Below are positions 8,266-16,706 of a stretch of DNA of 64,000 nt, piece after piece; position 1 is the stretch's first letter, and every line of letters begins with the position of its first letter. The stretch is from the NCBI RefSeq assembly GCF_004769525.1, contig NZ_RQFT01000001.1:62001-126000 (forward strand), in the 5' to 3' direction. Position numbers and translations under genes: made by a program. This DNA comes from Leptospira bouyouniensis. GTDB taxonomy: Bacteria; Spirochaetota; Leptospiria; Leptospirales; Leptospiraceae. Below the pieces are notes generated by a model. It was not told the origin of the DNA and made no database searches. It saw only the letters and a list, made by a program, of their open reading frames with translations.

Positions 8266-10709
8266 TTTGGGATCCTTATTCGTATCGATAACGAATTGAG
8301 TAATACTGTCAAGCTAGAACAAGCCATAAACACCGCACAAATCACGGGTAACATTAGACCAAACATGGCGAGTGGCAACATGATGGAATTATAACAAAAA
8401 GATATGATGATGTTTTGTAAAATGACTTCTTTGGTTTTTTTTGCAGAAAGTAAAGAGTGAACTAAACCATTTAAATTACCTGAGGTTAGAACAACATCTG
8501 ATTTTTCCAATGACATATCCTCTGCTTCCGAATGTGAAATGGAGATATTAGCACTGGCTAAAGACAAACTATCGTTAATTCCATCACCGACCATGATGAC
8601 TATATTGCCTTTGTTTTGTGAATCTTGGATGATACTTGCCTTCTCTTCCGGGGAAAGATCTGAGTAATATTGTTTGATTCCAAGTGATTCAGCAATAAAT
8701 TTTACAGCTGGGAATCGATCCCCTGATAGAATTGCAATTTTAGGAATCATTTGTTTGAGTAGTGAGACAAATGACCTAGCACCTTGTCTTACTTCATCTG
8801 CTAATAAAAACATCCCTTCCATCCTACCGTTGATGGCGACTAAGATGAGAGACCCTTCTATATCTGGAATGGATTCAATCAGGATATTTTCATTTTTTAA
8901 AAGTGTTTTGTTGCCAATCAGAACAGTATAGTTTTGATTCAACCAATTGATTTCCGCTTTCACACCTTGCCCTGGAACATTTTGCAACTGGTTTAGTTCC
9001 ATTTCATTTGCGCGTTCTTTGACTGATCGAAATGGTGAAAGATACTTTACAAGTGATTTTGCAAGTGGATGGTTGATTTCTTTTTCTATTCGATAAACAA
9101 AAGGTAGGTGGTCTTCCGATACAGTAACCAATCGAACTAAAAATTTACCTTCTGTGAGTGTTCCAGTTTTATCTAAAAAGATTGTATCCGCTTTTGCTAA
9201 CGTTTCTACTACTGAAGGATTTTTTAAAAGTACTCCTTTTTCAGCATTTAGGATATGGTTTGTGACAAGGGCAGTGGGTACAGAGATTCCTAATGCACAA
9301 GGACATGCGACGATGAGAACAGCAATAGTTGTGACAAGGCTTTGCTCTAAATCACCTGCTGTTACATACATCCAAACTCCAAAACAGATGAAGGCTAACA
9401 GAAATACAACAGAGATAAAGTAAGATGCAATCCTTTCCGTTAAGATTTGGATTTTTGGTTTTAGGTGTAAAGCTTCCTCTAGCCTAAGTTTTAAAGAAGA
9501 CAATGTCGACGCATGGTAATCAGAATTAGCAAGGATCAGAGCGGGGTTGTCCATAGTAAGGGAACCTGCTAGGATCGAATCTCCTTTTAGTTTGCGAATT
9601 GGTACTGATTCTCCCGTTAAAAAAGATTCATCCACATAGGTTTCCGTTGATAAAAGAGTCGCATCCACTGGGATTCGTTTTCCCGGTGCCACTTGGATTT
9701 TGTCGCCTAACTTGATATCACTACTCGGAATAGTATTTTCTCCAGTATCTGAAATACGTACAGAAGTTTCGGGTAATTTACAAAGGATGGATTCTAATTT
9801 ATCAGAGGCAAAAACTCTAGCTTTCTCTTCAAAGTATTTTCCCACCAATATAAAAAAGTAAATCATCGCAACCGAATCAAAATACACTTCTCCTTTATCC
9901 GTTATTGTAACATACACAGAATAAAAATAAGCCAGAGAGATTCCTAAAAATAATAGGAAGTCCATAGAAAGTGTTCGCCTTCTAATACTTATTAGAAATC
10001 CGGACATAAAAGGAAATCCAGAATACAAATACGCAGGTGTTGCAAACACCCAAGAGGCATAATGGAACATTCTTTTTAAATTTAGATCGATACCTGTAAA
10101 ATATCCAGAATATAACGCAACACTCAAAATCATAATGTTTCCAAAACAAAAACCAGCTACTCCAATGCGAAGGAGAAGCGTTTTTAGTTGTTTTGATTTT
10201 TGAAGGTTACCCTCGGTAGGGGAAAAAAGAATAGGTTTGTATCCAATTGCCCGGATTAGAGAAAGGATACGAGATATTTTAATTTTCGATTCGTCGAAAC
10301 GAATCCTTGCCCGCCCAGAAGCAAAATTGATTTGTGCCGAAAGGATTCCGTCTTCTTCATTGAGAACTTTCTCGTTAATCCAAACACATGCAGAACAATG
10401 GATGTTTGTGATTTGGATGGAAACTTCCGAAAATCCACCAGACGGTCTGACAAACTTTTGGTATACAAGTTCATTTTCAATCTCGGGTTCATTCTCTTCG
10501 ATTTGGACTGGATTTAGTTTTGTATTCCCTTTGAGATTGTAATAATAACTACCACCGAGCGAGTGTATAATAGAGTATACAGTTTCACAACCTTCACAAC
10601 AAAAAACTTTCGGTTCATTCCCAAGTTTTGATTCGATTCGAATCAATTGGATTGAATTTCCACAATGATCACATTCTGTTTTTGTGTGTTGTGAAGTGGT
10701 ATCGTTCAT
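8247..10709 (-). CDS. ccoI: copper-translocating P-type ATPase CcoI/FixI
   Basis: This is an 820-residue P1B ATPase. In order it has an N-terminal Cys cluster (CDHCGNS, CCEGCETVY), a heavy-metal-associated domain with HCSACVW, eight predicted helices, the transport motif CPC (VACPCALG), the phosphorylation motif DKTGTLTEG, an HPLA motif and the hinge GDGIND. These are all intact. CcoI exports copper towards the site where the CcoN Cu-B centre is assembled. It overlaps ccoH by four bases (ATGA), so the two are translationally coupled. Confidence 0.93.
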   Translation of the reverse strand: MNDTTSQHTKTECDHCGNSIQLIRIESKLGNEPKVFCCEGCETVYSIIHSLGGSYYYNLKGNTKLNPVQIEENEPEIENELVYQKFVRPSGGFSEVSIQITNIHCSACVWINEKVLNEEDGILSAQINFASGRARIRFDESKIKISRILSLIRAIGYKPILFSPTEGNLQKSKQLKTLLLRIGVAGFCFGNIMILSVALYSGYFTGIDLNLKRMFHYASWVFATPAYLYSGFPFMSGFLISIRRRTLSMDFLLFLGISLAYFYSVYVTITDKGEVYFDSVAMIYFFILVGKYFEEKARVFASDKLESILCKLPETSVRISDTGENTIPSSDIKLGDKIQVAPGKRIPVDATLLSTETYVDESFLTGESVPIRKLKGDSILAGSLTMDNPALILANSDYHASTLSSLKLRLEEALHLKPKIQILTERIASYFISVVFLLAFICFGVWMYVTAGDLEQSLVTTIAVLIVACPCALGISVPTALVTNHILNAEKGVLLKNPSVVETLAKADTIFLDKTGTLTEGKFLVRLVTVSEDHLPFVYRIEKEINHPLAKSLVKYLSPFRSVKERANEMELNQLQNVPGQGVKAEINWLNQNYTVLIGNKTLLKNENILIESIPDIEGSLILVAINGRMEGMFLLADEVRQGARSFVSLLKQMIPKIAILSGDRFPAVKFIAESLGIKQYYSDLSPEEKASIIQDSQNKGNIVIMVGDGINDSLSLASANISISHSEAEDMSLEKSDVVLTSGNLNGLVHSLLSAKKTKEVILQNIIISFCYNSIMLPLAMFGLMLPVICAVFMACSSLTVLLNSLSIRIRIPKWKPSI

Positions 10710-11194
10710 CGCACTGTAATTTTACTTTCTCTCTCGAACAATTTGCCGTTGATGTTAGAGATGATTCGCAGATTCCACGTTCCGGTTTCTTTTAAAGGGA
10801 TTTTCCCTGTAAAACTAAGATTTGATGGCTTTAAGTCATATCTAGTTGTGTTTTTGGTGGTTGCATTCCGTTCCAATATAACATAGATTGAATCAGCTTT
10901 TACTAAAGTTTCTTTTTGGTTTAAGGTCACGTTTAAATCTATTTCACCAAGTGGAAGTAGTGTCATATTGTCCCAATTGGTTGTGAGTTTATATCCTTGG
11001 TTTAATAGTTCTTTTTGATTTTCGATGGCTTTTTCGTAGTTTAGGCCAATTTCGTAATAGTTTTTGTCCATCACAGGTTCGAAATGTTTGAAGGTAAGTC
11101 GTATTGTATAAAAAGTTGCTGCTACAAGTGCAGTAAAACTAAATAATACCACATACATTGCGTTTCGTAGACTTGGGTGAAGTTCTTTGAACAT
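10706..11194 (-). CDS. ccoH: cbb3 oxidase accessory protein CcoH/FixH
   Basis: This 162-residue protein has one N-terminal membrane anchor (residues about 12-34) and an extracytoplasmic beta-rich FixH domain. Family-like features are DKNYYEIGLNYEKAIENQ after the anchor and the TGTWNLRI strand near the end. It lies two bases after ccoG and overlaps ccoI by ATGA. FixH-type proteins assist assembly or stability of cbb3 oxidase together with CcoI. Confidence 0.85.
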   Translation of the reverse strand: MFKELHPSLRNAMYVVLFSFTALVAATFYTIRLTFKHFEPVMDKNYYEIGLNYEKAIENQKELLNQGYKLTTNWDNMTLLPLGEIDLNVTLNQKETLVKADSIYVILERNATTKNTTRYDLKPSNLSFTGKIPLKETGTWNLRIISNINGKLFERESKITVR

Positions 11195-11196
11195 GA

Positions 11197-12516
11197 TTAT
11201 TTCCTTGGTAGAGATAATGATAATTTTTTCTCTAATTTTTCATCTGGGTCTTGGGAATTTTTAAGAACAATGGAACCTGGCAAATAACCTTCATTTAATT
11301 CTTGTTCTGTGAGGCTTTGTGTTTCTAAAACCACAGAAAAACTTTTAATTTCACCAGAACCCAATTTGAATTGGTTGTTGTCCTCTCCTGATCGAATCAA
11401 AATTTCTTTACCATGCCTTGTGTCAAATGCAGATAGTTGGAATTCTTTTTCCACAGGTGCTATATTTTGGATGCGTAAAGCCACGAAGGCTCTGATTTTA
11501 TTGTCTGGTATGAGGATCGGTGGCATCGATTTGTTCGAGGCAGCAATCATTGACATAGGTGTCCTTGTGATGAGTTGGATGGCGGCTCCCGTTAAGACAA
11601 CAGTCAGTAAGATTGCATACACAACAGTTCTTGGTCGGACCCATTTTATTCTATCGCCCGTTTCAATTTGTTTGAGTGAAAAATACCCAATTAGAGTTTT
11701 TTTGTTTTCTTTTGCCATAATGGATGTGCATGCATCCACACATTTCCCGCAAGCAACACATCCCACTTGTAAACCATCGCGGATGTCAATGCCAGTAGGG
11801 CATACCACCACACACATATTACATGCGATACAATCTCCGATTTTTGTTTTTCCATCACGGCGAGGTTCCCCTCGTTTGAAATCATATGTGACATTCCATG
11901 AATGTTCATCCATAAGGAGAGTTTGGAATCTTGCATAAGGACAAGCATAACGACAAAATTGTTCTCTAATAAAACCGATGTCGATAAACATCGCTGCAGT
12001 AAAAAATAAAGTAAAATAGAAGTATGTTGTGGATAAAAATGATAAATTTAAATAGTCCGCTAACATTTCATATGGGCTAACAAAGTATGCAATCCAATGG
12101 AATGATGCGATAAATGAAACAATGATCCATAAAAGATAAACTGTATATTTACCGATGATAGATGCATCTTTTTTCCCATATTTTGAATCTAAGACAAACC
12201 GACCAATTCGATCGAAGAGGTCGGTATAAATCGTTTGGGGGCAACCCCATCCGCACCAAACACGGCCGATGACGGATGTAAAAAAGAAAAGTGATAAACC
12301 CATAGTAAGAAGGAAAAACCATAAGATAAGCCCTTCTTGTGGGATAAAAAGACCACCAAACAGGTGAAACATTCTTTTGGGAATGTCTAGGCGGATGAGA
12401 GGGCTACCTTCCGGTAACACCACCCAAGGAGCGACTAAAAATAATCCCACGAGAAAACTCATGACTAAGTTTCTACGTGTCCTTACTTTTCCTGATTGTG
12501 GTCTTGAAATGATCAT
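11197..12516 (-). CDS. ccoG: cbb3 oxidase accessory ferredoxin CcoG/FixG
   Basis: This is a 439-residue membrane protein with about five helices, a NosR/FixG-type CGWGCPQ motif after the second helix, and two 4Fe-4S cluster motifs, CIACNMCVVVCP and CVACGKCVDAC, in a cytoplasmic loop. An Ig-like FixG C-terminal domain follows from about residue 320. CcoG is reported to reduce copper during cbb3 oxidase biogenesis. It lies two bases after ccoP and two bases before ccoH. Confidence 0.93.
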   Translation of the reverse strand: MIISRPQSGKVRTRRNLVMSFLVGLFLVAPWVVLPEGSPLIRLDIPKRMFHLFGGLFIPQEGLILWFFLLTMGLSLFFFTSVIGRVWCGWGCPQTIYTDLFDRIGRFVLDSKYGKKDASIIGKYTVYLLWIIVSFIASFHWIAYFVSPYEMLADYLNLSFLSTTYFYFTLFFTAAMFIDIGFIREQFCRYACPYARFQTLLMDEHSWNVTYDFKRGEPRRDGKTKIGDCIACNMCVVVCPTGIDIRDGLQVGCVACGKCVDACTSIMAKENKKTLIGYFSLKQIETGDRIKWVRPRTVVYAILLTVVLTGAAIQLITRTPMSMIAASNKSMPPILIPDNKIRAFVALRIQNIAPVEKEFQLSAFDTRHGKEILIRSGEDNNQFKLGSGEIKSFSVVLETQSLTEQELNEGYLPGSIVLKNSQDPDEKLEKKLSLSLPRK

Positions 12517-12518
12517 CT

Positions 12519-13049
12519 TTACTTTGCCTTTACGAGAGTACTGTTTTTAGTTGCAAGCCATGCCATGACAGCATAGACTTTTTCAGCTCCTAAACCTTCC
12601 CAAGCGGGCATCCCACCTCGGTTCAGTTTTTGCCTTTCTGGTCCAATCCCTTTCATGATGTTATGAAATACTTCTTTATCAGTATTTCCATGAATCCAAT
12701 CTTTATCAACTAAACTAGGACCAACCGCACCTTCAGCAGTAGGTCCGTGGCAAGCTGAACAAATTTGTTTGTAGGTTCCTTCGCCTTCTTTGATCGCAAC
12801 TGCATCATCTCGGTATGGATTAGATCCATCTTCTGTATTGGCAACTATCGGTTGTTTGGCTGGGAATTGTGCTTCATGTTCTGCCACTTCCTTTTCAAAA
12901 GCAACCTCTTGTGGCCATTCAGAATACCAGTGAAAGTATACAACATAACCGATGGATACGATGATACTGATAAGCCACACCATTTTCCACCAAGGTGGCA
13001 TTGGATTGTCGGCTTGGAAGATTCCGTCTACTTCTTTTGGTTCTTTCAT
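12519..13049 (-). CDS. ccoP: cbb3 oxidase cytochrome c subunit CcoP, single haem
   Basis: This is a 176-residue membrane-anchored cytochrome c. The N-terminus has the FixP-type PPWWKMVW segment and one helix (residues about 22-43), then one haem site CSACH and an axial Met candidate in RGGMPAW. Classical CcoP proteins have about 300 residues and two CxxCH motifs; only one is present here. It would pass electrons to the CcoO/CcoN core. GAGGAGG lies nine bases before its ATG, inside the end of the ccoQ-position gene. Confidence 0.9.
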   Translation of the reverse strand: MKEPKEVDGIFQADNPMPPWWKMVWLISIIVSIGYVVYFHWYSEWPQEVAFEKEVAEHEAQFPAKQPIVANTEDGSNPYRDDAVAIKEGEGTYKQICSACHGPTAEGAVGPSLVDKDWIHGNTDKEVFHNIMKGIGPERQKLNRGGMPAWEGLGAEKVYAVMAWLATKNSTLVKAK

Positions 13050-13054
13050 TCGTA

Positions 13055-13204
13055 TTAATCCTCCTCAAGCATTCGATACTTGGGTTTTTCCATTTCGTCT
13101 TTGGTACGTTTTTTATAAACGTAGTAGGTAATGTAAGCAATTGCGATCACAAGGATCGGCAATCGCAAACTTTTGTAGATGAGAAGAAGGTCAGCGTCAT
13201 TCAT
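13055..13204 (-). CDS. 49-residue CcoQ-position protein
   Basis: This small gene has ATG at 13204 and TAA at 13055, five bases from both ccoO and ccoP. The protein has one transmembrane helix (LPILVIAIAYITYYVY) followed by a charged tail ending MEKPKYRMLEED. Position and topology fit CcoQ, which stabilises cbb3 oxidase. The tail is unusually close to that of CcoS in the same operon (IESPKYRMFFEEE), so it could also be a CcoS paralogue. The last codons hold the ribosome binding site of ccoP. Confidence 0.8.
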   Translation of the reverse strand: MNDADLLLIYKSLRLPILVIAIAYITYYVYKKRTKDEMEKPKYRMLEED

Positions 13205-13209
13205 TTCCG

Positions 13210-13905
13210 TTACTTCATTCCTTTTTGTAACTCTGCGGAGTCACGACCAAGTTTTTGTAAGTAAGCAACAAGTGCTTGCCCTTCTGTTTTATCTTTTAGA
13301 AGCGAAGGTGCATTTGCCAAGTCTTCATCTGTGTAAGGAACACCGATGGATCTGAGAGCCTTCATGTTAGCAACAACTTGTTCCACATCCACTTTATGAG
13401 ATTCTTCAAACAACCAAGGGTATGCTGGCATAATTGAATTGGGAACTCCACCAACAGTTCTTGGGTTAATCAAATGGTTTTTGTGCCACTCGTCAGAACG
13501 TAACATTTGTGATTCGTGAGCTAAATCTGGACCAGTTCGTTTGGAACCCCAAAGGAATGGATGGTCGTATACAAACTCACCACCTTTTGAGTAACCAGTT
13601 CTGCCATAAGATTTGGTTGGATCAAAACGATCCACTTCCCATTTGAAAGGTCGAACCATCTGAGTGTGGCAACCAATACAACCTTCCTTTTGGTATGTAT
13701 CACGACCTGCTAGTTCCAATGCGGAATAAGGTTTCACTGTGGAAATAGGTGTGACTGTTTTTGTCAAAAAAAACGGTGGGATGAGTTCAAAGAGTCCACC
13801 AATCACAACCGCAATGGTTGTATAGACAGTAAACTTAACCCCTTTTGTGTCCCAACGGTCAGCAATTTCTGAAAACCAATCTAATAATTTGCTAAAACCA
13901 AACAT
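13210..13905 (-). CDS. ccoO: cbb3 oxidase mono-haem cytochrome c subunit CcoO
   Basis: This is a 231-residue protein with an N-terminal membrane anchor (TIAVVIGGLFELIPPFF) and the haem-binding site CIGCHTQM followed by VRPFKWEVDRF, the conserved CcoO arrangement. A later MPAYPWLF segment carries the probable axial Met. CcoO transfers electrons from CcoP to the haem b centres of CcoN. Its ATG overlaps the ccoN stop by one base (TAATG-like junction), so the two are translationally coupled. Confidence 0.95.
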   Translation of the reverse strand: MFGFSKLLDWFSEIADRWDTKGVKFTVYTTIAVVIGGLFELIPPFFLTKTVTPISTVKPYSALELAGRDTYQKEGCIGCHTQMVRPFKWEVDRFDPTKSYGRTGYSKGGEFVYDHPFLWGSKRTGPDLAHESQMLRSDEWHKNHLINPRTVGGVPNSIMPAYPWLFEESHKVDVEQVVANMKALRSIGVPYTDEDLANAPSLLKDKTEGQALVAYLQKLGRDSAELQKGMK

Positions 13906-15335
13906 TATGATTTCACTCCTATACGTAAGTCTTGTTCCACAAAACCACTGTCTTTGTTTTGAATGGTTTTGATAAAGTTATACACCATAAGGATAATCCC
14001 TGTTAGATAGAGTGTCCCTCCAATCGCTCGGAATAAACGGAATGGTTTTAAAAACTCAACGATTTCAACCCAGTCTTTGTAAACGAGTTCACCGTTTTCG
14101 CCAACGGCTCTCCACATTGAACCTTCTGTGATACCAGATACCCACATCGAAATGATATAAAGTAAGATCCCGAGAGTTCCGAGCCAGAAATGAGCATTCG
14201 CCAATTTTTCACTATAGAGGTTAGCATTCCAAAGTCTAGGGACTAGGTAATACAATGCAGCTGCAGACATAAATCCAACCCAACCAAGGGTTCCAGAGTG
14301 AACGTGACCAATGATCCAGTCAGTGTTGTGTCCAAGAGCGGATACTGCTCGGATGGAAAGAAGCGGTCCTTCAAATGTTGACATACCATAAAAAGTTACA
14401 GCAGCTAACATCATTTTGAGGGTTGCATCCACTTTGATTTTGTCTTTTGCTTGGGTAAGTGTTAAAAATCCATTTAACATACCTCCCCATGATGGCATCC
14501 ATAACATGATGGAAAATACCATTCCTGTAGTTTGTAACCACTCAGGGATTGGTGAATACAATAAGTGGTGAGGGCCTGCCCAAATGTAGATAAAGATGAG
14601 AGACCAAAAGTGAATGATGGATAGTCTATGTGAGTAAATTGGTTGTTTGATGTGTTTTGGGAGGTAGTAGTACATCAGTCCCAAAAATGGAGTGGTTAAA
14701 ACGAAAGCCACGGCATTGTGTCCATACCACCATTGGATATTTGCATCGAAAACACCTGCATAAACTGAATACGATTTTAAAAATCCAGCAGGGATCACAA
14801 TGTTATTCACAATGAAAAGTAGGGGAACCGTTACAAACGAAGCAATGTAAAACCAAATGGCAACATACATTTGTTCTTCTTTTCGTTTGAGCACTGTCAT
14901 TAGGTAGTTTGCAAAAAAGATAACGTACCATACAACAATCAGTAAGTCGATAGGCCATTCTAATTCAGCATATTCTTTTGATTGGCTGTAACCAAGTGGT
15001 AACGTAATTGCAGCTAAAACAATCGATAAGTTGTATAATGCCAAATGCAGTTTGGAAAGAGTGTCATTCCACATTCTTGTGCGACAAAGTCTTTGTACTG
15101 TATGATAAGCAGTGGCGAAGATCACACTTAATGCAAATCCAAAAATGGCAGCATTTGTATGCAATGGTCGTAATCTTCCGAAGCTCGTCCAAGGTAATTC
15201 CAAATTCAGCTGTGGATACACAAGTTGGAACGCAATGATGACACCAAATGTCATAGAAGCAACGCCCCAGACTAACGCTGAAATGATAAACCCTTTTACG
15301 ATAAAATCGTCATATTGAGTTTTTTCCGTAGCCAA
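13905..15335 (-). CDS. ccoN: cbb3 cytochrome c oxidase catalytic subunit CcoN
   Basis: This 476-residue heme-copper oxidase subunit I has about twelve helices. Metal ligands are seen in LHTNAAIFGF and AYHTVQRL (low-spin haem), WWYGHNAV (Cu-B), AGPHHLLY (Cu-B His pair) and HNTDWIIGHVHSGTLGW (haems). It reduces oxygen with high affinity and pumps protons, supporting growth at low oxygen. The frame starts with TTG at 15335, six bases after AAGGAGAG; no ATG is nearby, and the strong ribosome binding site supports the TTG. It is the first gene of the nine-gene cco operon. Confidence 0.95.
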   Translation of the reverse strand: MATEKTQYDDFIVKGFIISALVWGVASMTFGVIIAFQLVYPQLNLELPWTSFGRLRPLHTNAAIFGFALSVIFATAYHTVQRLCRTRMWNDTLSKLHLALYNLSIVLAAITLPLGYSQSKEYAELEWPIDLLIVVWYVIFFANYLMTVLKRKEEQMYVAIWFYIASFVTVPLLFIVNNIVIPAGFLKSYSVYAGVFDANIQWWYGHNAVAFVLTTPFLGLMYYYLPKHIKQPIYSHRLSIIHFWSLIFIYIWAGPHHLLYSPIPEWLQTTGMVFSIMLWMPSWGGMLNGFLTLTQAKDKIKVDATLKMMLAAVTFYGMSTFEGPLLSIRAVSALGHNTDWIIGHVHSGTLGWVGFMSAAALYYLVPRLWNANLYSEKLANAHFWLGTLGILLYIISMWVSGITEGSMWRAVGENGELVYKDWVEIVEFLKPFRLFRAIGGTLYLTGIILMVYNFIKTIQNKDSGFVEQDLRIGVKS

Positions 15336-15386
15336 TGTTTCTCTCCTTAATCTTTATCAGTTCCGTATATATAGAGAACTTAATCC

Positions 15387-15392
15387 TTTATA
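15387..15392 (-). promoter_or_regulatory. candidate -10 element for the cco operon
   Basis: TATAAA preceded by TG (TGTATAAA) lies about 50 bases before the ccoN start. No clear -35 box is seen, as expected for an activator-dependent promoter. A start site near 15380 would place the palindrome at 15441-15466 at about -73. Confidence 0.35.
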
Positions 15393-15440
15393 CAAAGACG
15401 ACGAAGAAAAGAAAGAAAAACAGGGAAACAGGGCTTTGTT

Positions 15441-15466
15441 CCACTCTTGATTTTTGTCAAGAGTGG
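15441..15466 (-). promoter_or_regulatory. FNR/FixK-like palindrome upstream of ccoN
   Basis: CCACTCTTGA and TCAAGAGTGG form a perfect 10-base inverted repeat around six bases. Read on the minus strand its core is TTGAC-AAAA-ATCAA, one base from the FNR/FixK consensus TTGAT-N4-ATCAA. It lies about 105 bases upstream of ccoN, where an oxygen-responsive activator of cbb3 oxidase would be expected. It could instead be a terminator stem for the gene ending at 15524, but no T-tract follows it. Confidence 0.5.
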
Positions 15467-15523
15467 ATTTGAGATTTAGAATTGATCTAAGTAATGAGAC
15501 TGGTAGGAGTAGTATAATTCTGG

Positions 15524-16492
15524 TTAGAAGGTGACTTCATAACCTAATTGTGTACGGTGTTCAATTCCTCTATCACCTGCAATCGCAGTTGGGTGATATC
15601 CAACTCTGTCTACACTTGAATGAAGGAAAAACTTTTCTTTTCTTGTATCATCGATACTAAGACCTGAACCAGTTGGGTGAAAGTAATAAGCATCAAAAAT
15701 ATTCCAAACATACACAAGTAAGGTGGCAATACCTATGTATTGCATTTCTTGGTAATGCCTTTCAACAGATTCCCTTTGGCCTTTAAATGGTCCCACTTGG
15801 CTTATGACCACAGCTTCAGCTGGTGACACCGCTGCGGTTTGTGGTGTAAAGGCAGCTCGGATAAGTCCATTGGTTGTATAAGGGTTATCTAAATTATTAT
15901 AATCTCTTTTTGCATTTAAATACATGCGGTGTTTGTCATACGTAAAAAAGAGTCCCACAGCAATGATCGAAGGATAAACAAAGGCTTGCACTTTTCTGCC
16001 TTGTTTCCATTGACCCCAACCTGGCAGAACAGCAGATCGCCAAGCGGCACCGTTACGTGTTAGGTTCTTTTTTTCTGCTTCTGCGAGTTTTGCTTCTTCT
16101 TCTTGTTTACGTTTCGCTTCCGCTTCTAATGCAGCATTATTTTTAGCGTTTTCTTTTTCTAAACGAGCAGCATCCTCTTGCTCTTTTTTGAGCCTTGCAG
16201 CTTCTTCTTTTTCACGTTTGATTCGTTCTTTTTCTTCTTCCGCTTTTCTGAGTTTATCTTCCTCTGCGGCTGTTAGGTGGTCTTTATATACAACTTTTAA
16301 AATTTCTGTTTTGCTTAAAACAACAGTTGTTCCGTCTTCTTTTCTAATTTTAAGTTTGTATTGGTCTTGTTCTACAACCTTCCCTTTGAGAGTTCCACCT
16401 TTTTTAAGTAGGATGTTCTCTGCGTTTAGGTTGGCCGAAAGGACTACCAAAAGAGTTGCGATTTTTAGGATTTGTTTTTCAGTTAGTTTCAA
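15524..16492 (-). CDS. exported coiled-coil protein with DUF5683-like membrane domain
   Basis: This 322-residue protein begins with a signal peptide (IATLLVVLSANLNA). A small beta domain about residues 28-70 (LKKGGTLKGKVVEQDQYKLKIRKEDG cut at KGK) resembles SH3/Sm-like repeats of leptospiral exported proteins. Residues about 75-145 are a continuous Glu/Lys/Ala coiled coil. The C-terminal half begins AAWRSAVLPGWGQWKQGRK, the pattern of the DUF5683 family, with two or three helices. Its function is unknown. The start is TTG at 16492 with a poor ribosome binding site. Confidence 0.65.
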   Translation of the reverse strand: MKLTEKQILKIATLLVVLSANLNAENILLKKGGTLKGKVVEQDQYKLKIRKEDGTTVVLSKTEILKVVYKDHLTAAEEDKLRKAEEEKERIKREKEEAARLKKEQEDAARLEKENAKNNAALEAEAKRKQEEEAKLAEAEKKNLTRNGAAWRSAVLPGWGQWKQGRKVQAFVYPSIIAVGLFFTYDKHRMYLNAKRDYNNLDNPYTTNGLIRAAFTPQTAAVSPAEAVVISQVGPFKGQRESVERHYQEMQYIGIATLLVYVWNIFDAYYFHPTGSGLSIDDTRKEKFFLHSSVDRVGYHPTAIAGDRGIEHRTQLGYEVTF

Positions 16493-16503
16493 GGGAGTCT
16501 CAA

Positions 16504-16689
16504 ATGTTGGAATATTATCTTACAATATTTATAGTGATACTTGCTACGTTCCAATTGGTCTCTCCAATGATTTTAGCAATTTGGAAGTTAGGCAAGAATT
16601 TTTTTGCCAAAGACAAATCGAAACAACATCCACAATTGGAAACAAATTATCCCTGTTACGAGAAAGTTTGTTCCAAATGTGGTTCTTAA
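16504..16689 (+). CDS. possible 61-residue membrane protein with CxxC tail
   Basis: The ATG at 16504 follows AAGGGAGT and opens a 61-codon frame divergent from the coiled-coil gene. The product would have one helix (YYLTIFIVILATFQLVS), a basic linker and a C-terminus with CYEKVCSKCGS. I do not recognise it. The ribosome binding site and membrane topology make it plausible, but the frame is short. Confidence 0.45.
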   Translation: MLEYYLTIFIVILATFQLVSPMILAIWKLGKNFFAKDKSKQHPQLETNYPCYEKVCSKCGS

Positions 16690-16706
16690 AAATATCTGTC
16701 TAGAGT

